DNA of 7,552 nt from Rhodospirillales bacterium (lineage in GTDB: Bacteria > Pseudomonadota > Alphaproteobacteria > QKFK01 > SZUA-500), in NCBI GenBank assembly GCA_003252195.1, contig QKFK01000113.1:1-7552 (forward strand), written 5' to 3'. Of this stretch, positions 1 to 5,793 are shown one piece after another. The first letter of the stretch is position 1. Every line of letters begins with the position of its first letter. The notes below the pieces were generated by a model. The model did not search any database. It saw nothing but the letters and a program-made list of their open reading frames with translations, and was not told the origin of the DNA. The position numbers and the translations under genes were made by a program.

Positions 1-1190
1 TGTTTATGGTAGCTGGTATTTATTTTATGAAAGATCTTCTTGAATACACTTTCACCAAGATACTTGTAAAAATTAAATGTAAAATAACATTATCATTACT
101 ATTCTGCTTTATGGGTGCTTTCTTATCTGCATTCCTAGACGCTCTAACTGTTACCGCTGTAATTATCTCTGTTGCATATGGCTTTTATGCTGTTTATCAC
201 AAGTTTGCATCAACAGAAGCCTGTCACGTTAAAGTAGACACTTACTTAAAACCTGAATGCACTGATGATTTAGAACAATTCAGAGCATTCCTTCGTAACC
301 TTATGATGCATGCTGCTGTGGGTACTGCATTGGGTGGTGTTTGCACATTAGTTGGTGAGCCACAAAACTTGCTTATTGGTCACATTATGGGTTGGCACTT
401 TATGGATTTCTTCCATTATGTATCACCTGTTTCTATGCCTGTTTTAGTAGCTGGTTTATTAACATGTATATTGGTTGAAAAATTCCATATCTTAGGTTAT
501 GGCGCACAGCTTCCTGCTTCTGTTCGTGAAGTGTTAGTTAATGATGCTAACGAAAAAGAAGAAAAAAGAGATACAAAAGATTATTTATCATTAATCTGCC
601 AAGCTATCGTTGCGGTTCTTTTGATTGCAGGTCTTGCTTTCCACGTAGCTGAAGTTGGTTTAATTGGTCTTGCCGTTATTATCCTTTTAACAGCTTTCAC
701 TGGTGTAATTGATGAACACAAAATTGGTCCTGCTTTTGAAGAAGCGCTACCTTTCACAGCATTATTAGTTGTATTCTTTGCTGTTGTTGGCGTTATTCAC
801 GAGCAAGAATTGTTCAAACCAATTATACATGAAGTTTTAAGCTTTGAAGGTGACCTTCGTAAATTAGCTTATTATTGTGCATCTGGTATCTTATCAATGA
901 TTTCTGACAATGTGTTCGTTGCTACAGTTTATATCAACGAAACAAAAGCTGCATTTGATAATGGTATTATCACATTAGATGAATTTGAACATTTAGCAGT
1001 TTCTATCAACACAGGAACTAACATTCCTTCTGTTGCTACTCCAAATGGACAAGCTGCATTCTTGTTCTTGTTAACTTCATCATTAGCTCCAGCGATTAAA
1101 TTATCATATGGACAAATGTTCAAGCTAGCTTTGCCTTACACAATCGTAATGACTGCTGTAGGTGCTTATGCTACATGGCATTGGCTATAA
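1..1190 (+). CDS. nhaB: Na+/H+ antiporter NhaB, first copy (5' end outside window)
   Basis: This is an inner-membrane secondary transporter that exchanges cytoplasmic Na+ for external H+, supporting sodium and pH homeostasis. The first whole codon is at 3-5 (Phe) and the frame is open through the window edge, so the Met at 6 is internal. By alignment with the complete second copy about 101 N-terminal residues are missing. NhaB-family blocks are visible: SAFLDALTVTAV, with the Asp that falls at residue 147 in full-length numbering; GEPQNLLI; SDNVFVATVYINET; and SINTGTNIPS followed by ATPNGQAAF near the C-terminus. The rest alternates hydrophobic membrane segments with charged loops. Hand comparison with the downstream gene gives about 79% identity over 394 residues with no gaps. 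The gene ends at TAA 1188-1190 and is followed at once by an intrinsic terminator, so it is not co-transcribed by default with its neighbour. Family assignment is confident; ion specificity is inferred from the family. Confidence 0.95.
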   Translation, partial: FMVAGIYFMKDLLEYTFTKILVKIKCKITLSLLFCFMGAFLSAFLDALTVTAVIISVAYGFYAVYHKFASTEACHVKVDTYLKPECTDDLEQFRAFLRNLMMHAAVGTALGGVCTLVGEPQNLLIGHIMGWHFMDFFHYVSPVSMPVLVAGLLTCILVEKFHILGYGAQLPASVREVLVNDANEKEEKRDTKDYLSLICQAIVAVLLIAGLAFHVAEVGLIGLAVIILLTAFTGVIDEHKIGPAFEEALPFTALLVVFFAVVGVIHEQELFKPIIHEVLSFEGDLRKLAYYCASGILSMISDNVFVATVYINETKAAFDNGIITLDEFEHLAVSINTGTNIPSVATPNGQAAFLFLLTSSLAPAIKLSYGQMFKLALPYTIVMTAVGAYATWHWL

Positions 1191-1220
1191 GATTTAACTT
1201 AATCTGAAAAGCAAATTATA

Positions 1221-1250
1221 AAGCCTCTAGTTTTTCTAGAGGCTTTTTTT
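1221..1250 (+). terminator. Intrinsic terminator of first nhaB
   Basis: A perfect 10-bp stem (AAGCCTCTAG at 1221-1230 with CTAGAGGCTT at 1236-1245) closes a 5-nt T loop and runs into seven T residues at 1244-1250. It starts 31 bases after the nhaB stop codon. This is a textbook Rho-independent terminator and separates the two nhaB genes transcriptionally. Confidence 0.93.
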
Positions 1251-1302
1251 ATCACTCCCGCATTTTTATTTATAAAGCAAGCAACTAATTATACTTACAA
1301 GA

Positions 1303-1364
1303 TATTTTCCGATTATTATTGTTAGCGAATATGTTTTGCTATAAAATAAATATTTCGGAAAATA
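1303..1364. repeat. 10-bp inverted repeat flanking the second nhaB promoter
   Basis: TATTTTCCGA at 1303-1312 and its exact reverse complement TCGGAAAATA at 1355-1364 are separated by 42 bp. The candidate promoter lies entirely between the arms. The left arm is upstream of the -35 and the right arm lies just after the expected transcription start. With that start, the left arm would not be in the transcript, so a DNA-level operator pair is more likely than an RNA hairpin. No regulator is identified. Confidence 0.5.
1319..1345 (+). promoter_or_regulatory. Candidate extended -10 promoter for second nhaB
   Basis: TTGTTA at 1319-1324 could act as a -35. After 15 bp comes TATAAA at 1340-1345, preceded by TGC at 1337-1339, which makes an extended -10 that tolerates a weak or short-spaced -35. 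Expected transcription start is near 1352, about 33 bases before the chosen start codon. The promoter overlaps an in-frame TTG at 1319, which argues against that codon as the translation start. Confidence 0.5.
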
Positions 1365-1374
1365 AACAACTGAT

Positions 1375-1380
1375 AGGAAA
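1375..1380 (+). promoter_or_regulatory. Ribosome binding site that decides the second nhaB start
   Basis: AGGAAA sits 4 bases before ATG 1385. The reading frame is open back to a TTG at 1319, but only the ATG at 1385 has a usable Shine-Dalgarno sequence. It also places the conserved Asp at residue 147. Confidence 0.7.
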
Positions 1381-1384
1381 AAGT

Positions 1385-2875
1385 ATGACAAAGAACATTG
1401 CCTATGCTTTAGAAAAGAACTTCCTAGGTTCAGCTCCTAAATGGTATAAGCTAACCATCCTTGCTTTTCTAATAATTAATCCAATTATATTTTATTATGG
1501 CTCAGCTTTTGTTGCTGGTTGGATTTTAATAGCAGAATTTATCTTCACTCTAGCTATGGCGCTTAAATGCTACCCTTTACCTGCTGGTGGATTACTAGCT
1601 TTTGAAGCAGTTGCTATTGGCATGGTAAGCCCCGAAACTTTATACGATGAAACCTTACATAATTTCCCCGTGATTTTACTATTAATGTTTATGGTAGCGG
1701 GCATTCACTTCATGAAAGACTTGCTTGAATTTAGCTTTACCAAAATACTTGTAAAGATTAAAAGTAAAACAGCCTTATCGCTACTATTTTGCCTTGTAAG
1801 CGCTTTTTTATCAGCCTTTTTAGATGCCTTAACCGTAACCGCCGTTATTATCTCTGTAGCTTATGGTTTTTATGGAGTTTACCATAAATACGCATCTTCA
1901 GAAGCTTGTCACGTTAAGGTGGATTTACACATAAAAGATGAAAACAAAGAAGACCTTGAAGAATTTAGAGGTTTTCTTCGCAACCTTTTGATGCACGGAG
2001 CAATTGGCACTGCATTAGGTGGTGTTTGCACCATAGTTGGCGAACCTCAAAACTTGTTAATTGCCAAAGCTGTTGGTTGGAACTTTATGGAATTCTTCTA
2101 CGCGGTTGCTCCTGTCTCAATGCCTGTTTTAGGAGCAGGAATTGTAACTTGTATATTGGTTGAAAAATTACACATCTTTGGTTATGGCAAACAACTTCCT
2201 GCCTCTGTGCGCAAAGTTTTAGAAGACGAAGCAAAAGCAAAAGATGCCAAAAGAGATATAAAATCATATACATCTCTTGGTATGCAAACTGCCGTTGCCG
2301 TATTTTTAATCTTGGCATTAGCTTTCCACGTAGCAGAAGTCGGTTTGATTGGCTTAGCAATTATTGTACTACTCACAGCCTTTAATGGTGTAATTGACGA
2401 GCATAAAATAGGGCCTTCTTTTGAAGAAGCTTTACCTTTTACCGCATTACTAGTTGTATTCTTTGCAGTTGTTGGTGTTATACATGAGCAACATTTGTTC
2501 GCCCCAGTTATAGCATATGTTTTAAGCTTTGAGGGTGAGCTCCGCAATCTTGCTTATTACATTGCGTCTGGAGCGTTATCAATATTATCCGACAATGTGT
2601 TTGTGGCAACAGTATACATAAACGAAACTAAAAGCGCATTTACAAATGGCATAATAACTGCTGATGAATTTGAGCATTTAGCTGTTTCAATAAACACAGG
2701 AACCAACATTCCTTCAATAGCTACACCCAATGGACAAGCTGCATTCTTGTTCTTATTGACGTCATCTTTAGCCCCTGTGATTAAACTTTCATATGGGCAA
2801 ATGGTTAAGCATGCTTTGCCTTATACGATAACCATGTCAATAGTTGGAGCATATGCAACTTGGCACTGGCTATAA
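1385..2875 (+). CDS. nhaB: Na+/H+ antiporter NhaB, second complete copy
   Basis: This complete 496-aa inner-membrane Na+/H+ antiporter is close to the roughly 510-residue length usual for NhaB. Starting at ATG 1385 gives an N-terminus MTKNIAYALEKNFLG followed by hydrophobic segments from about residue 23. Family blocks in order are SAFLDALTVTAV at 142-153, GEPQN at 219-223, SDNVFVATVYINET at 402-415, and SINTGTNIPS at 435-444 leading to PNG at 448-450. Asp147 matches the aspartate I recall as functionally important in Vibrio NhaB. Differences from the first copy cluster in the hydrophilic loops at about 181-195 and 280-300, while the membrane core and C-terminal third are most conserved, which suggests both are active. 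The gene has its own promoter inside an inverted repeat, so the two copies may be differently regulated. The N-terminal extension to TTG 1319 is rejected because it overlaps the promoter. Confidence 0.96.
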   Translation: MTKNIAYALEKNFLGSAPKWYKLTILAFLIINPIIFYYGSAFVAGWILIAEFIFTLAMALKCYPLPAGGLLAFEAVAIGMVSPETLYDETLHNFPVILLLMFMVAGIHFMKDLLEFSFTKILVKIKSKTALSLLFCLVSAFLSAFLDALTVTAVIISVAYGFYGVYHKYASSEACHVKVDLHIKDENKEDLEEFRGFLRNLLMHGAIGTALGGVCTIVGEPQNLLIAKAVGWNFMEFFYAVAPVSMPVLGAGIVTCILVEKLHIFGYGKQLPASVRKVLEDEAKAKDAKRDIKSYTSLGMQTAVAVFLILALAFHVAEVGLIGLAIIVLLTAFNGVIDEHKIGPSFEEALPFTALLVVFFAVVGVIHEQHLFAPVIAYVLSFEGELRNLAYYIASGALSILSDNVFVATVYINETKSAFTNGIITADEFEHLAVSINTGTNIPSIATPNGQAAFLFLLTSSLAPVIKLSYGQMVKHALPYTITMSIVGAYATWHWL

Positions 2876-2885
2876 ACGCTGCGTC

Positions 2886-2922
2886 TAACGGGGTGCGCGA
2901 TGTAAATTGATGCACCTCGTTA
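2886..2922 (+). other. Hairpin just downstream of second nhaB
   Basis: TAACGGGGTGC at 2886-2896 pairs with GCACCTCGTTA at 2912-2922. The stem is 11 bp with a single G-U wobble and a 15-nt loop. It begins 10 bases after the nhaB stop. No T-run follows, so it is not a classic intrinsic terminator; it could stabilise the 3' end of the mRNA or be a protein site. Confidence 0.5.
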
Positions 2923-2950
2923 TTGATCTGACAGAGATTTAGTTTATATT
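2923..2950 (+). promoter_or_regulatory. Weak promoter candidate in the intergenic region
   Basis: TTGATC at 2923-2928 and TATATT at 2945-2950 are separated by 16 bp. The -10 overlaps the inverted GTTTATA copy of the TATAAAC repeat. If real, transcription would start near 2957 and run into the terminator at 3250-3280. AT-rich sequence gives such matches by chance. Confidence 0.25.
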
Positions 2951-2956
2951 TAGCGA

Positions 2957-3280
2957 TTGTATAAACGCACTCCACATACACGAAACATCTCTATTAGAGA
3001 AATTATCACATATAAACTCACACCTGTTTACAAGAGGTGGCATTTACTATGTGACATTGTGTTTGCCGAAGCATTAGATTAGCCCCCTCTCGTCTAAGCC
3101 ATCTAAGATAAACAGATAATGTACACTATAAACATAAACTTCCTTCAGCTTACGCAAGCAATATTAACATATGCTCGCCTGCCCATTAGTTTCGTGAGCC
3201 TCTTGACTGCTCGGAATTGTCTATATCTACCAATTACGCTATAAACATAAAAAAGGCTCTCTGTTTAAGAGAGCCTTTTT
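2957..3280 (+). ncRNA. Hypothetical small RNA (about 320 nt)
   Basis: This is inferred only from a weak promoter candidate upstream, several local hairpins inside, and a strong symmetrical terminator at the end that would also work in the plus direction, 375 bp beyond the nearest plus-strand gene. I recognise no RNA family. The alternative is that the terminator serves only the minus-strand gene and this stretch is silent spacer. Confidence 0.18.
3250..3280 (-). terminator. Intrinsic terminator of the minus-strand family gene, probably bidirectional
   Basis: A 13-bp perfect stem (AAAAAGGCTCTCT at 3250-3262 with AGAGAGCCTTTTT at 3268-3280) has a 5-nt loop. Read on the minus strand it starts 5 bases after the stop codon of the gene ending at 3286 and runs into T residues (plus-strand A run 3249-3254). 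Its A and T flanks make it functional in both directions. Confidence 0.9.
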
Positions 3281-3285
3281 GTTTG

Positions 3286-4419
3286 TTAATTACGGCAAGA
3301 ATTCTGAGCCCGTTTAATTAGCTCTAACTTGACATTATTATCTGGGATTGCTCTTTTATTTTCGTCATCCTCACGATTAACAAGCCCTCTAAAACCACTA
3401 TCAAGAATTTCATCTCTGTGATTTCTCACCCTATTTCTAAAGGTGTATAAAGACACATTCTTAACTTTACTTGCTGCATCATCTTCTGCAATTTTTGTTT
3501 TTTCTGGCTTAAACTCAACATCTACACGTTTAATGGTAGATATAAATTTAGACGCCTCTTCAACAAAATATGGGTTAAATATCTGCTCATGAGTAATTTT
3601 TTCTGGATTGTGCTTAGCGCCTTCAGAAACATATTTACTATATGCATAAGCAAGTAGCATTTTATCATTAGGTTCTTTTTGACCATCTTCTGATTTTTCA
3701 ATAGCAACACAAACACTAGAAAGTAATTTTTTCATTTCTTCTTCATTGTGTACATAGCCCTGCAAACGCACATCGCGAGAAAAATTATCCATTTCTTTTT
3801 CTTTTGCTTTGGTTACTTTTGCTTCAAAGTTACCTTTAGCTGTTTTAACTCTTTCTAATCCGTTGGCGGCTCCGAGCAATTTCATGTCAACACCAAACAC
3901 TACTGCATCATATATGTCAGAACGTTTAATGTGATCAGGATATGACAAAACAATAGATAACATCTCATCGTTTGTTGCTGGTAGTTTTTCATCTGTTTCT
4001 TTATGAGAAGAAAAATTGTCTAAAACATTTTTAGCTTCTGTAACTAAAGCACGTCTCTCTTCTGGATCTAGAACTTCTCCAGATTTAAATCTCTTTCCTA
4101 CTAATTCTTTTAATTCTGGATCGAATGAAAGTTTATCACCACCAATTTTTCCAGTAAATTCTGCTGCTTTGGATGCAGACTGCCACAAAGTTACCAATTG
4201 AGAATCAAGCTTTCTAAGTTCACTCATTTCCATAGGTGTATCATAGCCGACTGAAAATGCCACACCCTCTGCATCTCCAATATATGGAGCTAATGTTTCA
4301 ACATATGATTGTCGGCAATATGCAAGAGCATAAGCATCGGCATCTTGAATTTTGGCATCTAATATAAGCTTTTCCACAGCTGAATCTGTCGAATAAGACG
4401 AATTGTTGTCTTTAGGCAT
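3286..4419 (-). CDS. Uncharacterised family protein, member 1 (377 aa)
   Basis: I do not recognise a known family. The product is 377 aa, rich in Lys, Glu and Asp, with no signal peptide and no membrane segment, so it is probably cytoplasmic or exported by a route without a cleavable signal. It is predicted mostly helical from its composition and heptad-like hydrophobic spacing. It aligns with the two plus-strand genes next door: LVTLWQSASKAAE around Trp79; NDEMLSIVLSYP at 150-161; a Lys/Glu-rich middle; NPYFVEEASKFI at 282-293; and a C-terminal tail ending LIKRAQNSCRN. Identity to the others is low, so it is the most diverged member. The start ATG at 4419 is the only one that keeps the N-terminal region; a GGGGG run on the minus strand (plus 4432-4436) lies 12 bases upstream, a rather long spacing. 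It is transcribed alone, away from the other two, and ended by the terminator at 3250-3280. Function unknown. Confidence 0.85.
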   Translation of the reverse strand: MPKDNNSSYSTDSAVEKLILDAKIQDADAYALAYCRQSYVETLAPYIGDAEGVAFSVGYDTPMEMSELRKLDSQLVTLWQSASKAAEFTGKIGGDKLSFDPELKELVGKRFKSGEVLDPEERRALVTEAKNVLDNFSSHKETDEKLPATNDEMLSIVLSYPDHIKRSDIYDAVVFGVDMKLLGAANGLERVKTAKGNFEAKVTKAKEKEMDNFSRDVRLQGYVHNEEEMKKLLSSVCVAIEKSEDGQKEPNDKMLLAYAYSKYVSEGAKHNPEKITHEQIFNPYFVEEASKFISTIKRVDVEFKPEKTKIAEDDAASKVKNVSLYTFRNRVRNHRDEILDSGFRGLVNREDDENKRAIPDNNVKLELIKRAQNSCRN

Positions 4420-4465
4420 AATTGTATAATTCCCCCTTTATAAATAAGCCCTTATGATATTTAAT

Positions 4466-4494
4466 GTTTTACACATCAAGCTATCATTTGTAAA
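4466..4494 (-). promoter_or_regulatory. Candidate promoter of family member 1
   Basis: On the minus strand TTTACA (plus 4489-4494, 5 of 6 to the -35 consensus) is followed after exactly 17 bp by TAAAAC (plus 4466-4471, 4 of 6 to the -10). The transcript would start near 4459, about 40 bases before the start codon at 4419. It lies in the 189-bp gap shared with the divergent pair. Confidence 0.4.
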
Positions 4495-4553
4495 TACATC
4501 TAACAATTTATCCTTTTTTGTACATTTTGTATAGTTTTTTTGAGAAAAAAGTG

Positions 4554-4559
4554 TATTAT
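4554..4559 (+). promoter_or_regulatory. Possible -10 element for the divergent family operon
   Basis: TATTAT matches the -10 consensus at 5 of 6 positions, but no good -35 lies 16-18 bp upstream. It follows a T7-GAG-A6 stretch (4535-4550) that could act as an AT-rich upstream element. A start near 4566 would leave about 14 bases before the small upstream ORF. Confidence 0.25.
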
Positions 4560-4579
4560 AGTTGGTTGGGGTTAGTTTT

Positions 4580-4612
4580 ATGGTTATATCATATGCTATT
4601 GGTGGAATATGA
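4580..4612 (+). CDS. Possible 10-aa leader ORF overlapping the next start
   Basis: ATG 4580 opens a ten-residue frame, MVISYAIGGI, whose stop TGA (4610-4612) overlaps the next gene's ATG (4609-4611) as ATGA. GGGG at 4568-4571 is 8 bases before its ATG, a better spacing than the weak GGTGGA (4601-4606), only 2 bases before the next gene. This arrangement would allow translational coupling. At this length an ORF by chance is quite possible. Confidence 0.25.
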   Translation: MVISYAIGGI

Positions 4613-5769
4613 CACAAGAAAACGATAATTTTGTTAATCCGTCACATGACGCATTAAAGGATTTAACGCTTAAAGAGCGTGGCTTTACGCTGATTCGCAG
4701 CATCGCATCTTACACAATGCAACAGATTCAAAAGCCTATCAACGAGTCTATAGACATGCTTGAGGAAGGTATTGATACAAGCATGGATGGAAGCCAAGGA
4801 CAGCTAGTAGATTTTTGGCAAAAATCATGCAAACTTGCAGAAGCATCTTCTTGTATCTTAGGCCAACATTTTATTAGTGAGCGCCCTAGCGCTGGCAACA
4901 TGTGGCGCAAAGTAAATAGCGACACAAAATTATCAGAAGAAGATATATCTATTATAAGCCGCAACCTCAAAGAAATTCAAAATAGCATTGATTTGAACTC
5001 CAAAGAATTAGGCTCTAACCACTTAAAGATGGACGAAAAAGACTTTGTCACAATATTAGATGCCATACCTTTGTTTGATAACCCATCTGTATCATTCCAT
5101 TCATCTAATTTGTTGATGCTTTTCACAGACATCAAAATAGCAGAGAATGACAAAGATTTATCTAGAATCAAAAAATCTGATGAATATCTAGCCAACAATA
5201 TTTATAGCATTGAAGATGCTAATTTTTCTGAGGTTGAAAAACATTTGGCTGAAAATAATTTTGCATCAGAAAGCGACTTACAAGATATTACATCTCAAAT
5301 CAAACGCAGTAATCGTGATTACAACATATCTCCATTAAAACCACGCAATCGTGTATTATATAATGAAGATGAAATAAAACCATATACAGCAACTGAAATT
5401 ATCAAAAAAGCAATTGACCGAGCAGTTGTGTTCAAAGAAGAAAAAGGTCTCAACAAAAAGCAGTTCCGCAACTTAGATGGCAATCCATATTTTGTACAAA
5501 TCATTGGCGAAGCAATGGATAAAACAAATCAAGAAATAGGCTCCACTCTTCTTCCTAGAATGGACAACAACTTTAATAAAGAAGAAGATATATTAGAGCA
5601 AAAACGCATGCTAACCGATGTTGGAGAAGAAGCATATGTTTTATCTACAAAATTCCGTGATCACAAATCAGCGCCGAAAAACATCTTAAAAGAAGTTGCC
5701 GAGAAAGGTCCATCAAAGCCATTCCCTGTCGCCGAATTGTTAAAAAATCTAAGATCTCGAGTAAATTAA
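4609..5769 (+). CDS. Uncharacterised family protein, member 2 (386 aa)
   Basis: This is an unrecognised 386-aa soluble protein without signal peptide or membrane segments, acidic and probably helical. It is the first gene of a pair with member 3, which starts 24 bp after its stop. Shared landmarks in order are FVNPSHDALKDLT at 8-20 (member 3 has YVNPNNVAINDLT); QLVDFWQKSCKLAEASSC around Trp70; DFVTILDAIP at 145-154; IYSIED at 198-203, followed by a helix ending QIKRSNRDYN; YTATEIIKKA at 259-268; NPYFVQIIGEAM at 292-303; and a tail LLKNLRSRVN. The ATG at 4609 is kept because its N-terminal motif matches member 3, although its Shine-Dalgarno (GGTGGA) is abnormally close, possibly because translation is coupled to the 10-codon ORF at 4580. 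I see no catalytic motif. Membership in a three-gene family is well supported; function is unknown. Confidence 0.88.
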   Translation: MTQENDNFVNPSHDALKDLTLKERGFTLIRSIASYTMQQIQKPINESIDMLEEGIDTSMDGSQGQLVDFWQKSCKLAEASSCILGQHFISERPSAGNMWRKVNSDTKLSEEDISIISRNLKEIQNSIDLNSKELGSNHLKMDEKDFVTILDAIPLFDNPSVSFHSSNLLMLFTDIKIAENDKDLSRIKKSDEYLANNIYSIEDANFSEVEKHLAENNFASESDLQDITSQIKRSNRDYNISPLKPRNRVLYNEDEIKPYTATEIIKKAIDRAVVFKEEKGLNKKQFRNLDGNPYFVQIIGEAMDKTNQEIGSTLLPRMDNNFNKEEDILEQKRMLTDVGEEAYVLSTKFRDHKSAPKNILKEVAEKGPSKPFPVAELLKNLRSRVN

Positions 5770-5793
5770 ATTATTTAAGAAGAAACTTGTGCT

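Larger units (their letters stand above)
2871..3246 (+). repeat. Dispersed TATAAAC heptamers (five direct, one inverted)
   Basis: TATAAAC occurs at 2871, 2960, 3011, 3127 and 3240, and its complement GTTTATA at 2942. The first two copies extend to TATAAACGC, the third is TATAAACTC, and the last two share CTATAAACATAAA (3126-3138 and 3239-3251). The inverted copy at 2942 and the direct copy at 2960 form a dyad with an 11-bp spacer. The first copy overlaps the nhaB stop codon. From base composition I would expect well under one occurrence in this length. They may be protein-binding sites, but no function is known. Confidence 0.4.
2876..3249. other. Long intergenic region without a gene
   Basis: All frames on both strands are broken by frequent stops, and no ORF longer than about 20 codons has a ribosome binding site. 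I found no tRNA, tmRNA, RNase P, SRP or 6S signature. Besides the features listed separately, small hairpins are visible: TCTCT/AGAGA at 2988-3000, CACCT/AGGTG at 3021-3039, and TTAGAT with ATCTAA at 3074-3106, extended by TAG/CTA across a bulge. The base composition looks less AT-rich than the other intergenic regions here, which fits a structured RNA or a remnant of former coding DNA. The sequence does not decide between them. Confidence 0.6.

Noticed and set aside
1319..1384. 22-residue N-terminal extension of the second nhaB from TTG 1319
   Set aside because: It overlaps the promoter and the inverted repeat and has no ribosome binding site, whereas ATG 1385 has AGGAAA and puts the conserved Asp at residue 147.
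929..2547. Open frames on the minus strand inside the nhaB genes (929-1123, 2085-2360, 2182-2547)
   Set aside because: They lie opposite strongly conserved antiporter codons, have no start signals, and their composition is that of reverse-strand shadows.
2876..3249. tRNA, tmRNA, RNase P RNA, SRP RNA, 6S RNA or riboswitch in the long spacer
   Set aside because: None of the signature sequences I know for these appear on either strand; only generic hairpins are seen.
3522..4201. Open frames overlapping family member 1 (minus 3522-3716, plus 4016-4201)
   Set aside because: Shadows of the 377-aa gene, without ribosome binding sites; the main frame is supported by homology to members 2 and 3.
4535..4550. 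T7-GAG-A6 as a terminator hairpin
   Set aside because: The stem is only A-T pairs and sits just before genes, not after; more likely an AT-rich promoter element.
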